NCBI RefSeq assembly: GCF_001921205.1
Contig: NZ_MSIE01000013.1
Location: forward strand, 1 to 64,000
Length of the DNA: 64,000 bases
Direction: 5' to 3'
From: Actinophytocola xanthii
GTDB lineage: Bacteria; Actinomycetota; Actinomycetes; Mycobacteriales; Pseudonocardiaceae
Made by a program: the position numbers and the translations under genes. This document shows positions 51,547 to 61,488 of this stretch, piece after piece. Below the pieces are notes generated by a model, which was given only the letters and a program-made list of their open reading frames with translations, did no database searches and had not been told where the DNA came from. Numbering within the stretch: position 1 is the first letter of the stretch; the number at the start of each line of letters is the position of its first letter.

Positions 51547-53670
51547 GTGACCAACGACAGCTCTTTCCTGCGGCTGCAGGCCAGGACCCAGCGGTTCACC
51601 CTCGGCACCCCCCGCGGTTTCCAGGTGTCGCCGGACGGCGAGCGCGTGCTGTTCCTGCGTTCCTCCTCCGGCGAGGACCGCCAGCACATCCTCTGGCGGC
51701 TCGACCTGGCCACCGGCACCGAGACGCGGCTCGCCGACCCGGCCGTGCTGCTCGGCGGCGGCGGCGAGCAGCTGCCGCCGGAGGAGCGGGCCCGCCGCGA
51801 ACGCAGCCGCGAGCAGGGTGGGGGCGTGGTCGGCAACGCCACCGACGCCGCCGCGCGGGTGGTCGCGTTCGCCCTGTCCGGCAGGCTGTTCGTGGCCGAC
51901 GCGGTCAGCGGCGAGGTCCGGGAGCTGCCGACGGCGGCGGGGGTGATCGACCCCCGTCCCGACCCCACCGGGACCCACGTCGCCTACATCCGGGACGACG
52001 CGCTGCGGGTGGTCGGCGTGGACGGTGCCGGCGACCGCGTGCTCGCCGAGCCGGAGGGCCCGGACCGGGCGTGTGGCCTCGCCGAGTTCGTCGCCGCGGA
52101 GGAGATGGGCCGGTCCCGCGGGTTCTGGTGGTCCCCGGAGGGCGACCGGCTGCTCGTCGCGCTGACCGACCGCCGGCCGGTGCGACGCTGGCACATCTCC
52201 GACCCGGCCAACCCCGAGGCACCGCCCACCGTCGTGTCCTACCCGGCCGCCGGCACCGACAACGTCGAGGTCCGGCTGGCCGTCGTGGGTCTGGACGGGA
52301 GCCGGGTCGACGTCGACTGGAACAACCGGGAGCTGCCGTACCTGGTCACCGTGCACTGGTCGGCGGCGGGTCCGCCGCTGATCGCCGTGCAGACCCGCGA
52401 CCAGCGGCGGATGCAGGTCCGCTCGGTCGACCCGGACACCGGTGCCACCGAGCTGCTCGCCGAGGACGTCGACGAGCGCTGGGTGGACATCGTGCCCGGC
52501 GTGCCGGCCTGGACCAGCGACGGGCGTCTCGTGCGGGTCGTCCCCTCCGCCGACGCCAACCGCGTGGTGGTGGACGGCGAGGAGGTCACCCCACCCGAGC
52601 TGCGGGTGCGCGCCGTGCTCGACGTCGGCGAGGACGTGCTGTTCACCGCCTCGGCGCAGGACCCGACCCAGGTGCACGTCTACCGCACCGGCCCGCGGGT
52701 GACCCGGCTGTCCACAACGGACGGCGTGCACGGCGCGGTCCGCGGCGGCGAGGTGACCGTGCTCTCCTCCTGGTCGCTCGACCACGCCGGGCCGGTGGTC
52801 CGCGTGCTGCGCGGCGACACCCCGGTCGGCGAGGTCGCCTCGCTGGCCGTCGACCCCGGCGTCACGCCCGACGTCCGCCTGCTGGAGCTCGGCGAGCGGC
52901 GGTTGCGCGCGGCGCTGCTGTTCCCGACCGGGCACGTGCCGGGCAGCCGCCGGCTGCCGGTCCTGCTCGACCCCTACGGCGGCCCGCACGCCCAGCGCGT
53001 GCTGTCCAGCCGCAACGCCTTCCTCGGCCCGCAGTGGTTGGCCGACCAGGGTTTCGCCGTGCTGATCGCGGACGGCCGGGGCACCCCGGGCCGGGGCTGG
53101 GCCTGGGAGCGGGAGCTGGCCTTCGAGCCGGCCGAGGTGACCCTCACCGACCAGGTCGACGCGCTGCAGGCGGCCGCCGAGCGCTACCCGGACGACCTCG
53201 ACCTGTCCGCGGTGGCCATCCGCGGCTGGTCCTACGGCGGCTACCTGGCCGCGCTGGCCGTGCTGCGCCGCCCCGACGTCTTCCACGCGGCCATCGCCGG
53301 CGCGCCGGTGACCGACTGGGCGCTCTACGACACCCACTACAGCGAGCGCTACCTCGGCCACCCCGACGAGAACCCCGAGGCCTACGCCCGCAACTCCCTC
53401 ATCGACGACGCACCGGGTCTGCGCCGCCCGCTGCTGATCATCCACGGCCTCGCCGACGACAACGTCGTGGTCGCCCACTCGGTGCGCCTCTCGGCCGCCC
53501 TGGTCGCCGCCGGCCGCCCGCACGCGCTACTGCCGCTGCCCGGCGTGACCCACATGACCCCCCAGGACGACGAGGTGGCCGAGAACTTCATGACCATGCA
53601 GGTCCGCTGGCTCCGCGACGCCCTCGCCCTCGACACCCGCGTCCCCGCCACAGCAGGAGCAACTCGATGA
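51547..53670 (+). CDS. Prolyl-oligopeptidase-type S9 (DPP IV-like) peptidase
   Basis: The 707-residue protein has an N-terminal eight-bladed-propeller-like region (about 1-450) and a C-terminal alpha/beta hydrolase. The AEEMGRSRGFWWSPEGD segment carries the Glu-Glu pair that binds the substrate amino terminus in DPP IV. The triad is Ser in RGWSYGGY, Asp in HGLADDNV and His in GVTHMT. It has no signal peptide, so it is cytosolic and removes dipeptides, probably after proline or alanine. It overlaps the next gene by 4 bp. Confidence 0.9.
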   Translation: MTNDSSFLRLQARTQRFTLGTPRGFQVSPDGERVLFLRSSSGEDRQHILWRLDLATGTETRLADPAVLLGGGGEQLPPEERARRERSREQGGGVVGNATDAAARVVAFALSGRLFVADAVSGEVRELPTAAGVIDPRPDPTGTHVAYIRDDALRVVGVDGAGDRVLAEPEGPDRACGLAEFVAAEEMGRSRGFWWSPEGDRLLVALTDRRPVRRWHISDPANPEAPPTVVSYPAAGTDNVEVRLAVVGLDGSRVDVDWNNRELPYLVTVHWSAAGPPLIAVQTRDQRRMQVRSVDPDTGATELLAEDVDERWVDIVPGVPAWTSDGRLVRVVPSADANRVVVDGEEVTPPELRVRAVLDVGEDVLFTASAQDPTQVHVYRTGPRVTRLSTTDGVHGAVRGGEVTVLSSWSLDHAGPVVRVLRGDTPVGEVASLAVDPGVTPDVRLLELGERRLRAALLFPTGHVPGSRRLPVLLDPYGGPHAQRVLSSRNAFLGPQWLADQGFAVLIADGRGTPGRGWAWERELAFEPAEVTLTDQVDALQAAAERYPDDLDLSAVAIRGWSYGGYLAALAVLRRPDVFHAAIAGAPVTDWALYDTHYSERYLGHPDENPEAYARNSLIDDAPGLRRPLLIIHGLADDNVVVAHSVRLSAALVAAGRPHALLPLPGVTHMTPQDDEVAENFMTMQVRWLRDALALDTRVPATAGATR

Positions 53671-54614
53671 CCAACTGGGGCATTACATTGCCGTTGACCG
53701 GTGTGCCGTTGGCGGCTCATCGGGATCTGGTGCGGGAGCTGCCCGACCTCGGCTACACCGACGTCTGGTCGGCCGAGACGGCGGGCACCGACGCGTTCAC
53801 CCCGCTGGCGCTGGCCAGCGAGTGGGCGCCGGGGCTGCGGCTGGGCACGGCCATCGCCCCCGTGCACACCCGCGGCCCGGGCCTGCTCGCCATGCAGGCG
53901 GCGACGATCGCCGAGCTGGCGCCGGGCAGGTTCGTGCTCGGCGTCGGCACCTCCACGCCGACGATCGTGACCGGCTGGAACGCCGTGCCGTTCGCCGCGC
54001 CGTACGGGCGCGCGCGCGACACCATCCGCTTCCTGCGGGCGGCGCTGGTGGGCGACAAGGTGACCCAGGACTACGAGACGTTCTCGGTGTCGCGGTTCCG
54101 GCTGGAGCGCCCGCCGACCCCGCCGCCGCCGATCCTGCTGGCGGCGCTGCGCCCGGGGATGCTGCGCCTGGCCGCCCGGGAGGCCGACGGGGCGATCACG
54201 AACTGGCTGGCGCCCTCGGACGTGCCCACGGTGCGGGCCGAGCTCGGCCCCGGCAGGGAGCTCGTGGCCAGGATCTTCGTCTGTCCCACCGAGGACGCCG
54301 AGGCCGCCCGGGGCCTGGGCCGGATGTTGATCAGCACGTACCTGACGGTGCCGGTGTACGCGGCGTTCCACGAGTGGCTGGGCCGCGGCGAGGCGCTGGC
54401 GCCCATGCACGAGGCGTGGGCCGCACGCGACCGGGCCGGGGCCGCGGCGGCGATCCCGGACGAGGTGGTCGACGAGCTGGTCGTGCACGGGTCGTTCGAG
54501 CGGTGCCGGGAGCGCGTCGCCGCCTATCGCGAGTCCGGGGTGGACACCCCGGTGATCTCCGTCCTGCCGACGGGCGCCGACCCGCTGCAGCTGGTGCGGT
54601 CGCTGGCGCTCTGA
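53667..54614 (+). CDS. LLM-class F420-dependent oxidoreductase
   Basis: This is a 315-residue luciferase-like TIM barrel: MTNWGITLPLTGVPL, YTDVWSAETAGTDAFTPL, LGTAIAPVHTRGP, PGRFVLGVGTSTPTIV and READGAITNWLAP. It fits the F420-dependent branch common in actinomycetes. Its ATG overlaps the peptidase stop (ATGA), so it is co-translated with it. Substrate unknown. An iron box starts 25 bp after its stop, which separates it from the siderophore genes. Confidence 0.85.
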   Translation: MTNWGITLPLTGVPLAAHRDLVRELPDLGYTDVWSAETAGTDAFTPLALASEWAPGLRLGTAIAPVHTRGPGLLAMQAATIAELAPGRFVLGVGTSTPTIVTGWNAVPFAAPYGRARDTIRFLRAALVGDKVTQDYETFSVSRFRLERPPTPPPPILLAALRPGMLRLAAREADGAITNWLAPSDVPTVRAELGPGRELVARIFVCPTEDAEAARGLGRMLISTYLTVPVYAAFHEWLGRGEALAPMHEAWAARDRAGAAAAIPDEVVDELVVHGSFERCRERVAAYRESGVDTPVISVLPTGADPLQLVRSLAL

Positions 54615-54638
54615 CCACCGGCCGTATTCTGGCTCGAG

Positions 54639-54652
54639 TTAGGTGAGCCTAA
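54639..54652 (+). promoter_or_regulatory. Iron box (DmdR1/IdeR site)
   Basis: TTAGGTGAGCCTAA at 54639-54652 is the reverse complement of the TTAGGCTCACCTAA core of the actinobacterial iron box. A -10-like TATTCT lies at 54625-54630, so the site would cover the transcription start of the siderophore operon, 13 bp before the first ATG. Confidence 0.88.
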
Positions 54653-54664
54653 GAATGGGGTCAG

Positions 54665-56224
54665 ATGATCGACTCGGGCACGTCCGCCGGCGCTCCACCG
54701 CTCGCCGGCGGCGCCGCCGGCGAACAGGCGGTCCGCGACCTGGTCGCGGTGGCACTGGACGCCGTGGCCGGGGCAACGAGGGACCGCACCGGCCCACTCC
54801 CACCCGGCGGCCCGACCGCCGTGGCCGACTCACTCGCACGGCTGCTCCGGCCGGCGGCCGTGCGGGTGAGCGACGGTGCCGGGTCCGGCGAGCTGCACGC
54901 AGGTTCCGAGGCAGGACCGGAAGCGAGCGCTGAACCGGCCACGGGCGGCGAGCCTGCGGGTTCGGGATCCGCGGGCTCGGGATCCGTGCACTCGACGGCG
55001 GGGAGTCCCTGGGCCGGGGTGTTGCCGGAGCGGGGTGTGGGGGCGGCCGCGGCGCTCGCGGACCTCACCCGGGTGTTGGTGGCGGGCTCGGTCGATCCGA
55101 CCCATCCCTGGTGCGCCGCCCACCTGCACGGGCCGCCGCTCGCGGTGGCGGCGGTGGCGGACCTGGTGGCCAGCATGCTCAACCCGTCCATGGACTCCTG
55201 GGACCAGGCGCCGGTCGCCAGCGAGCTGGAGCGGGAGCTGACCGCCGCCTTCGCGCACCTCTTCTTCCCGGCGGAGCCCGCGCCCGACGCGCTGGTCACC
55301 AGCGGCGGCACCGAGTCGACGCTGGTCGGGTTGCTGCTCGCGCGAGAGGCCGGCGCGCGGCAGGTGGTGTGCGGGCGCAACGCCCACCACAGCGTCGCCC
55401 GGGCGGCCTGGCAGCTCGGCCTTCCCGAGCCGCTCCTCGTCGACGTCGAGGACGGGCGGCTGCGCGTCGACCGGCTCGAGATCCCGGAGCGGGCCGTGGT
55501 GGTGGCCACCGCCGGCACCACCGACACCGGGGCGGTCGACCGATTACCGGAGATCGCCGAGTGCGCGGAGCGGGCAGGCGCCTGGCTGCACGTGGACGCC
55601 GCCTACGGAGGTGCCGCGTTGTTCAGCGACCGGCTGGCACCGCTGCTCGCCGGTGTCGAGCGCGCCGACTCGGTGGCGGTGGACCTGCACAAGTTCGGCT
55701 GGCAGCCGGTCGCGGCCGGCCTGCTCGCCACCCGGGTGCCGGTCACCGCGCTCGAGGTCCGCGCCGACTACCTCAACCCCGACGACGACGTCGAGGCCGG
55801 CCTGCCCGACCTCCTCGGCCGCTCGTTGCGCACCTCCCGCCGCCCGGACGTGTTCAAGATCGCCGTGACCCTGCGTGCGCTGGGGCGGTCGGGGATCGGG
55901 GCGCTGGTCGAGCGGTGCTGTGCCATGGCCGGCGAACTCGCCGAGGCCGTCGAGGCCCACCCCGCGCTGCGGCTGTGGGGGAAGCCGACCCTGTCCACGG
56001 TGCTGCTGCGGCCCACCGTGGCCGGGGACGACCCCGACGGGGACGCCCTGGTCGCCGAGGTCCGGCGGCGGCTGCTCACCGAGGGCAGGGCCGTGCTCGG
56101 CCGGGCCCGGGTCGACGCGCGGGTCTGGCTCAAGCTGACGCTGCTCAACCCCGCCGCCGACCCGCACGCCCACCTCGAACTGCTCGACCTGGTCGCCGCC
56201 ACCGCCGAGGAGACCCGGTCGTGA
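54665..56224 (+). CDS. PLP-dependent diamine-forming decarboxylase (DesA-like)
   Basis: The 519-residue group II decarboxylase has VTSGGTESTLVGLLLAR, GRNAHHSVARAAWQLGL, TAGTTDTGAVDRLPEI, HVDAAYGGAALF and the PLP lysine in AVDLHKFGW. DesA-like members turn lysine or ornithine into cadaverine or putrescine for hydroxamate siderophores. Residues about 70-118 are a Gly/Ser/Glu low-complexity insert not expected in the family. It is the first gene after the iron box, so it is derepressed by iron starvation. Its stop overlaps the next start (GTGA). Which amino acid it uses is not visible. Confidence 0.88.
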   Translation: MIDSGTSAGAPPLAGGAAGEQAVRDLVAVALDAVAGATRDRTGPLPPGGPTAVADSLARLLRPAAVRVSDGAGSGELHAGSEAGPEASAEPATGGEPAGSGSAGSGSVHSTAGSPWAGVLPERGVGAAAALADLTRVLVAGSVDPTHPWCAAHLHGPPLAVAAVADLVASMLNPSMDSWDQAPVASELERELTAAFAHLFFPAEPAPDALVTSGGTESTLVGLLLAREAGARQVVCGRNAHHSVARAAWQLGLPEPLLVDVEDGRLRVDRLEIPERAVVVATAGTTDTGAVDRLPEIAECAERAGAWLHVDAAYGGAALFSDRLAPLLAGVERADSVAVDLHKFGWQPVAAGLLATRVPVTALEVRADYLNPDDDVEAGLPDLLGRSLRTSRRPDVFKIAVTLRALGRSGIGALVERCCAMAGELAEAVEAHPALRLWGKPTLSTVLLRPTVAGDDPDGDALVAEVRRRLLTEGRAVLGRARVDARVWLKLTLLNPAADPHAHLELLDLVAATAEETRS

Positions 56225-57522
56225 GCCGGGAGGCGAACCAGGACGCGGACACCCTCGACCTTGTCGGTGTCGGGATCGGGCCGTTCAACCTCTCCCTCGC
56301 GGCGCTCGCCGAGCCGGTGGCGGGCCTGCGTACGGCGTTCTTCGAACGGGAGACCGAGTTCCGCTGGCACCCGGGCCTGATGATCGAGGGTGCCTCGCTG
56401 CAGGTGCCGTTCCTGGCCGACCTGGTGTCGCTGGTCGACCCGACCAACCGGCTCTCGTTCCTGAGCTACCTGCGCGACCGGGAGCGGCTGTTCCCGTTCT
56501 ACTTCGCCGAGCGGTTCCACATCCCCCGTTCCGAGTACGAGGACTACTGCGCCTGGGCCTCCCAACGGCTCGCCAGCTGCCAGTACGGCCAGCGGGTGCG
56601 CGGGGTGCGCTGGTCGGGGGAGGTGTTCGAGCTCGACGTCGAGCCGGCGGGGCGGGTGCTCGCCAGGAACGTGGTGCTCGGCGTCGGCACCGAGCCCGTG
56701 CTGCCCGAGCCGCTCGAGCCGCTCGCCGGAACGGCCGTCCTGCACTCGGCGGACTACCTCCCGGCCCGGGAACGCCTGGTCGCGGCCGAGGACGTGACGG
56801 TCGTCGGCTCCGGGCAGTCCGGCGCGGAGGTGTTCCTCGACCTGCTCCGCGCCCGGCCGCCGCGCAAGGGGAGGCTGCGCTGGCTGACCCGCACGCCCGC
56901 CTTCGCACCCATGGAGTACTCCAAGCTCGGCCTCGAGCAGTTCACCCCGGACTACGTGCGCTTCTTCCACCGCCTGGACGAGGCGACCCGCGACCGGCTG
57001 GTGCCGGCCCAGTGGCAGCTGTACAAGGCGATCAGCGTGGACACCATCGCCGAGATCTACGACGAGCTCTACCAGCGCACGGTCGGCGGGGGCTGGCCCG
57101 AGGTCGCGCTCGTGCCGGGGGTGGAGGTCACCTCGGCCGCCGGGCGGGGCGGCCGGGTCGAGCTCGAGCTGCGCCACGTCGAGCAGGGCCGGACGGCGAG
57201 CGTGTCCACCGACGCGGTGGTGTGCGCGACCGGCTACCGCGAGCGGGACCTGAGCGGCCTGCTCGGCCCGCTCGCCGACCGGCTCGAGCGCGACGACGCC
57301 GGACGTCTCGTGGTCGACGAGGACTACCGGGTCGCGCTGGACGCCGGCGGCTCGCTGTTCGTGCAGAACGCCGAGCGGCACACGCACGGGGTCGGCGCGC
57401 CCGACCTCGGGCTGGCCGCGTGGCGCTCGGCCCGCATCCTGAACACGGTGTGCGGACGGGCGGTCTACCCGCTCCCGGACCGCACCGCGTTCACCACCTT
57501 CGGTCTGGAGGGAGATCAGTGA
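56221..57522 (+). CDS. Lysine/ornithine or diamine N-hydroxylase (DesB/IucD-like)
   Basis: This is a 433-residue FAD- and NADPH-dependent N-monooxygenase: FAD loop VGVGIGPFNLSLAAL, substrate region LQVPFLADLVSLVDPTN, NADPH loop VVGSGQSGAEVFLDLL and the ATGYRERD motif. It hydroxylates the terminal amine of the diamine (or amino acid) to give the hydroxylamine needed for a hydroxamate. GTG overlaps the decarboxylase stop. The YSKLGLEQFTPDY segment is typical of the family. Confidence 0.92.
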   Translation: MSREANQDADTLDLVGVGIGPFNLSLAALAEPVAGLRTAFFERETEFRWHPGLMIEGASLQVPFLADLVSLVDPTNRLSFLSYLRDRERLFPFYFAERFHIPRSEYEDYCAWASQRLASCQYGQRVRGVRWSGEVFELDVEPAGRVLARNVVLGVGTEPVLPEPLEPLAGTAVLHSADYLPARERLVAAEDVTVVGSGQSGAEVFLDLLRARPPRKGRLRWLTRTPAFAPMEYSKLGLEQFTPDYVRFFHRLDEATRDRLVPAQWQLYKAISVDTIAEIYDELYQRTVGGGWPEVALVPGVEVTSAAGRGGRVELELRHVEQGRTASVSTDAVVCATGYRERDLSGLLGPLADRLERDDAGRLVVDEDYRVALDAGGSLFVQNAERHTHGVGAPDLGLAAWRSARILNTVCGRAVYPLPDRTAFTTFGLEGDQ

Positions 57523-59276
57523 GCCACGATCCGGGGACGGCGCGACGCTGGCGTTCGGCCGGCGCGCTGGTGGTGCACAAGATGCTCGGCGAGCTGAGCT
57601 ACGAGGGTCTGCTCGAGCCGGTTCCCGACGGGGACGGGTGGCTGCTCGAGCTGCCGGGCGGCGTCGCCTACCGGTTCCGCGCCCGGCGCGGCGCGTTCGA
57701 GTCCTGGCACGTCGAGCCGGGCAGCGCGACCCGCGACGGCGAGGCGGCGGTCGACCCGCGGCGGCTGGTCGTGGACGCCCGCGAGCGGCTGGGCCTGACC
57801 GGGCTCCGGCTGGCAGACGTGCTGTCCGAGCTCACCGCGACCGTCGCCAACGAGGCGGCCCGGCTCGAGCACGCGCCCACCGCCGCCGAGCTGCTCGCGA
57901 TGGACTACAACACCGCCGACGGGCACCTCACCGGCCATCCGCGGCTCGTGCTGAACAAGGGGCGGGTCGGCTTCTCGGCCACCGACCGGGCGAACTACGC
58001 GCCGGAGGCCGGCCGGGAGTTCCCGTTGCGCTGGTTCGCCGTGCACCGCGACCACGCCTCGTTCCGCTGTGTGGCCGAGCTGACCGAGGAGCGGTTGCTC
58101 AGCGAGGAGCTGGGGGACCAGCTGGGTGAGTTCCGCGCCCGGTTGTCCGATCCGGACGACTTCGTGCTCGTTCCGGTGCACCCGTGGCAGGCCGACGAGA
58201 TCCTCGGCACCCTCTACGCCGGCGAGCTCGCCGAGGGTGTCCTCGTCCCGCTCGGCGAGAGCCGCGACCGGTACCGTCCACACCAGACGATCCGGACGCT
58301 GGCGAACGCGTCCCGGCCAGACCGAAGGGACGTGAAGACCGCCGTGTCGGTGCGCAACACGCTGGTCTACCGAGGACTGGCACAGGCGGCGACGCTGGCC
58401 GCACCCGCCGTCACCACGTGGCTGCGCGAGCTCAGCGCGGCCGACCCGCTGCTGTCCGAGCGGTACCGGTTCGAGCTGCTCGGCGAGGTCGCCAGCGTCT
58501 CGGTGCGCCACCCGCTGCTCGGCCACCTCGACGAGCTGCCCTACCGCTTCCACGAGACGCTCGGCGCGCTCTGGCGCGAGCCGGTCCGCGCCAGGATCGC
58601 GTCCGGCGAGCGAGCCGTCTCCTTCGCGGCGCTGCCCTACCGCGGCCCGGACGGGGAGGCGGTGCTCGTCCGGCTGATCCAGCTGTCCGGAATGGACGCT
58701 CAGGCCTGGCTGCACCGCCTGCTCGACCTGCTGCTGACCCCGCTGCTGCACTGGCTGCTGAGCTATGGGGTGGGCTTCTGCCCGCACGGCCAGAACCTGA
58801 TCCTGGTCACCGACGAGCGGGGCACCCCGCTGCGGGTCGCGATCAAGGACTTCGCCCAGGGCGTCGACCTGCTCGACGAGGAGCTGCCGGAGTACGCCTC
58901 GCTCGCCCCGGAGGCGAACGCCGACATGCTGCGCTGGCCGGGCCACCTGCTGGCCCAGTCGCTGTTCAGCTCGGTGTTCGCCGGCCAGCTGCGGTTCTGG
59001 GCCGAGGTCCTGCTCGACGACCTCGGCCTGCCCCGGGCGCGGCTGTGGGAAACCGTGCGGGAGGTCGTCGGCCGCTACCGGGACGAGCACCCCGAGCTCG
59101 CGGCGCGCTTCGACTCCTGCCGGCTGTTCGCGCCGGACGTGGAGCGGGTGACGCTCAACCGCGAGCACCTCGCCGGGCAGGGCTTCGACAAGGTCAACCG
59201 GGACGACGAGTTCGACGTCCGCTACGGCCGTGCCGCCAACCCCCTGGCCGGCCCCGCCCCGGACGGTTCCTGGTGA
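57519..59276 (+). CDS. IucA/IucC-family NRPS-independent siderophore synthetase (DesD-like)
   Basis: The 585-residue synthetase has the IucA/IucC fold: [57 protein letters not shown] (ATP-binding His/Arg region), PHGQNLILV and the C-terminal FhuF-like part with [17 protein letters not shown]. It uses ATP to join carboxylates to amines or hydroxylamines, usually building or closing a hydroxamate macrocycle. GTG overlaps the hydroxylase stop and its own stop overlaps the next gene, so the four proteins are coupled. Confidence 0.93.
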   Translation: MSHDPGTARRWRSAGALVVHKMLGELSYEGLLEPVPDGDGWLLELPGGVAYRFRARRGAFESWHVEPGSATRDGEAAVDPRRLVVDARERLGLTGLRLADVLSELTATVANEAARLEHAPTAAELLAMDYNTADGHLTGHPRLVLNKGRVGFSATDRANYAPEAGREFPLRWFAVHRDHASFRCVAELTEERLLSEELGDQLGEFRARLSDPDDFVLVPVHPWQADEILGTLYAGELAEGVLVPLGESRDRYRPHQTIRTLANASRPDRRDVKTAVSVRNTLVYRGLAQAATLAAPAVTTWLRELSAADPLLSERYRFELLGEVASVSVRHPLLGHLDELPYRFHETLGALWREPVRARIASGERAVSFAALPYRGPDGEAVLVRLIQLSGMDAQAWLHRLLDLLLTPLLHWLLSYGVGFCPHGQNLILVTDERGTPLRVAIKDFAQGVDLLDEELPEYASLAPEANADMLRWPGHLLAQSLFSSVFAGQLRFWAEVLLDDLGLPRARLWETVREVVGRYRDEHPELAARFDSCRLFAPDVERVTLNREHLAGQGFDKVNRDDEFDVRYGRAANPLAGPAPDGSW

Positions 59277-60592
59277 TCCCGCACCACCGCCCGCGCGGCC
59301 CACGCACCCTCGGCGCGCGCACCGCCACCTGGGCCGAGCTGGCCGCCGCGCTGCGTGCCGAGGTGGCCGGGGGTTCGGTGCGCTCGGTCCTGCTGCTGGT
59401 GCCCGACCCGCACGCCCGCTTCGCCGCGGTCGAGCTGAGCGCCCGGTTCTTCGCCGACACCGTGCTCGACGCGGGGTACGGGGTGTGCAGCTACGTCTTC
59501 GCCTGGGACCCCGCCCGGGAGGCCGTCGTCGCCCCCGTCTTCGAGCCCTACACCACCTTCTACGGCGACCTGCTGATGCGGCCCGACCTGGCCACGCTGG
59601 CCCCGCTGCCGGGCGAGGCCGGCACCTGGCTGGTCGTCTGCGACGTCGAGTGGCCCGACGGTCGGGCGGTGCCGATCGCGCCGCGCACGGCCCTGCGGGC
59701 CCAGCTCGCCGCGGCCGAGGAGCTCGGCCTGGTCCCGTCGGTGGGCATCGAGCACGAGGTGACGTTCACCGACCCGGCGGGGAGGCCGCTGACCACGGGC
59801 GGGCTCGACTACGCCACCCTCGACCCGCTCCGCCCGCTGCTCGCCGCGGTCAACGCCGACGTCGACCAGCTCGGGCTCGGCGTGGAGTCCCGGCGGGGGG
59901 AGTGCCACCCCGGCCAGTACGAGAGCGTGCTCGGCCACCGGGACGCGCTGGCGGCCTGCGACGACGCCATGCTGCAGCAGCTGGTGATCCGCCGTGCCGC
60001 CGCGGCCAGCGACGTCCGGGCCGGCTATCTCGCCGCCGAGTCCACCGGCACCGGCAGCTCCTGCCACGTGCACATCTCGCTGTCCGACCGGTTCGGCCGC
60101 CCGCGCTTCGACGAGCCGGGCCTGCTCGACCGGTTCGTGGCCGGCATCCTGGCCGCCGCCCCCGACCTGACCGCGGTCTGGGCGCCTACCTGGAACTCCT
60201 TCGTCCGGCTGCGCACCGGCCCGTTCGCCCCTCGCGAGCTGCGGTGCGCCCCGGACGACCGCACGGCGGCGCTGCGGCTGGCCGGCTCCGGCGACTCACT
60301 GCGCGTGGAGGTCCGGCTCGCCGGCGCCGACGCCCAGCCGCACCTCGTGGTCGCCGCGTTGCTCGCCGCCGGCCTGTACGGCATCCAGCACGACCCGCGC
60401 CCGCCGGCCGGCGCCCGGCTGCACGACACCCCCTGGTCGGCCCGCGACGCCCTGGACGGCTCGGCACTGGCCCGGTCCCTGCTCGGCGACGACATGGTCG
60501 ACGCCCGCGTCGCACTGCTCGACGAGGAGATCTCCGCGGGGTTGGCCACGGTCTCGGACTGGCAGCGCGCCAGGGGCGAGCGCCGGGCCTGA
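59273..60592 (+). CDS. Glutamine-synthetase-like ATP-dependent ligase in the siderophore operon
   Basis: This is a 439-residue member of the glutamine synthetase superfamily. It keeps GIEHEVTF (first metal Glu), [12 protein letters not shown], the ammonia/ATP region [26 protein letters not shown] where most members have NSYKRL, and the [28 protein letters not shown] active-site arginine stretch. It should activate a gamma-carboxylate as acyl phosphate and attach it to an amine. GTG overlaps the stop of the IucA/IucC gene, so it belongs to the siderophore operon. A polyamine- or hydroxylamine-specific ligase, like PuuA or GlnA3, is more likely than ammonia assimilation. Confidence 0.82.
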   Translation: MIPHHRPRGPRTLGARTATWAELAAALRAEVAGGSVRSVLLLVPDPHARFAAVELSARFFADTVLDAGYGVCSYVFAWDPAREAVVAPVFEPYTTFYGDLLMRPDLATLAPLPGEAGTWLVVCDVEWPDGRAVPIAPRTALRAQLAAAEELGLVPSVGIEHEVTFTDPAGRPLTTGGLDYATLDPLRPLLAAVNADVDQLGLGVESRRGECHPGQYESVLGHRDALAACDDAMLQQLVIRRAAAASDVRAGYLAAESTGTGSSCHVHISLSDRFGRPRFDEPGLLDRFVAGILAAAPDLTAVWAPTWNSFVRLRTGPFAPRELRCAPDDRTAALRLAGSGDSLRVEVRLAGADAQPHLVVAALLAAGLYGIQHDPRPPAGARLHDTPWSARDALDGSALARSLLGDDMVDARVALLDEEISAGLATVSDWQRARGERRA

Positions 60593-60600
60593 CCCGTGCC

Positions 60601-60628
60601 GCCCCGGAAGCAGGTCTACTCCCGGGGC
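60601..60628 (+). terminator. Hairpin after the siderophore operon
   Basis: GCCCCGG (60601-60607) pairs with CCGGGGC (60622-60628) just after the ligase stop. The stem is only 7 bp and no U-tract follows, so termination is uncertain. Confidence 0.4.
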
Positions 60629-60633
60629 GAAAA

Positions 60634-60649
60634 CAAGCATGCGTGCTTG
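60634..60649. promoter_or_regulatory. Palindromic operator upstream of TIGR03084-atuA operon
   Basis: CAAGCATGCGTGCTTG is a perfect inverted repeat (CAAGCA, four bases, TGCTTG) 33 bp before the start codon, flanked by AAA and ATTT. It looks like a TetR-family operator. No TetR gene is in the window. Confidence 0.65.
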
Positions 60650-60681
60650 ATTTGTCCGTCGGCCCATGCCAGGGTGGATCC

Positions 60682-61488
60682 GTGGTCGAGCTGCACGCGC
60701 TCGTCGCGGATCTCCGCGCCGAGGGGGACGAGATCGACGGCCTGGTCGCGGGCCTGCCCGCGTCGGGCTGGTCGGCGGACACGCCGGCGGCCGGGTGGAC
60801 CGTCGCCCACCAGGTGGCCCACCTCGCCTGGACCGACCAGCGGGCGCTGCTCGCGGTCACCAACCCGGCCGCCTTCCAGGCCGAGCTGACCGAGCTGGCC
60901 TCGACCACGCCGCTGGAGCGGATCGACGCGCTGGTCGACGAGGCCGCCGAGGAGGGGGCGAGGACGCCGCCCGCGGAGCTGCTCGAGCGGTGGCGGCGCG
61001 GGCGCGCCGAGCTGGCCGAGGCGATCCTGGGCGTTCCGGACGGGACCAGGCTGCCCTGGTACGGCCCACCGATGACCGCGGCGTCCATGGCCACCGCGCG
61101 GCTCATGGAGACCTGGGCGCACGGCAACGACATCGCCGACGCCACCGGGACGCCGCGCACCCCCACCGCCCGGCTGCGGCACGTCGCGCACCTCGCCGTG
61201 CGCACCCGCGACTGGGCCTTCGCCGTGCGGACGCTGCCGGCTCCGGGCGAGCCGTTCCGGGTCGAGCTGACCGCCCCGGACGGTGACCTGTGGACCTGGG
61301 GGCCGGAGGACGCCGCCCAGCGGGTCACCGGGCCCGCCCTCGACCTCTGCCTGCTCGCCACCCAGCGGATCAACCGGGCCGACACGGCGCTGCGCGCCAC
61401 CGGCCCCGATGCCGACCGCTGGCTGGACATCGCCCAGGCCTTCGCCGGCCCGCCCGGCACCGGCCGCGAGGCAAGGGCCGTGCGGTGA
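60682..61488 (+). CDS. TIGR03084 family metal-binding (maleylpyruvate isomerase-like) protein
   Basis: The 268-residue protein has a DinB/mycothiol-dependent isomerase-type four-helix domain (about 1-150): [20 protein letters not shown] with the first metal His, [17 protein letters not shown], and [12 protein letters not shown] with the second His pair. A C-terminal domain ([18 protein letters not shown] onward) follows. It matches TIGR03084, often encoded next to atuA-like and acyl-CoA genes. GTG 60682 has a GGGTGGA Shine-Dalgarno. It overlaps the AtuA gene by 4 bp and is the first gene of that operon. Confidence 0.85.
   Translation: MVELHALVADLRAEGDEIDGLVAGLPASGWSADTPAAGWTVAHQVAHLAWTDQRALLAVTNPAAFQAELTELASTTPLERIDALVDEAAEEGARTPPAELLERWRRGRAELAEAILGVPDGTRLPWYGPPMTAASMATARLMETWAHGNDIADATGTPRTPTARLRHVAHLAVRTRDWAFAVRTLPAPGEPFRVELTAPDGDLWTWGPEDAAQRVTGPALDLCLLATQRINRADTALRATGPDADRWLDIAQAFAGPPGTGREARAVR

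Noticed and set aside
54665-60592. Hidden DesC-like acyltransferase inside the siderophore operon
   Set aside because: All four genes overlap by 4 bp and each is accounted for by one enzyme family. No GNAT motif was found in any frame I read.
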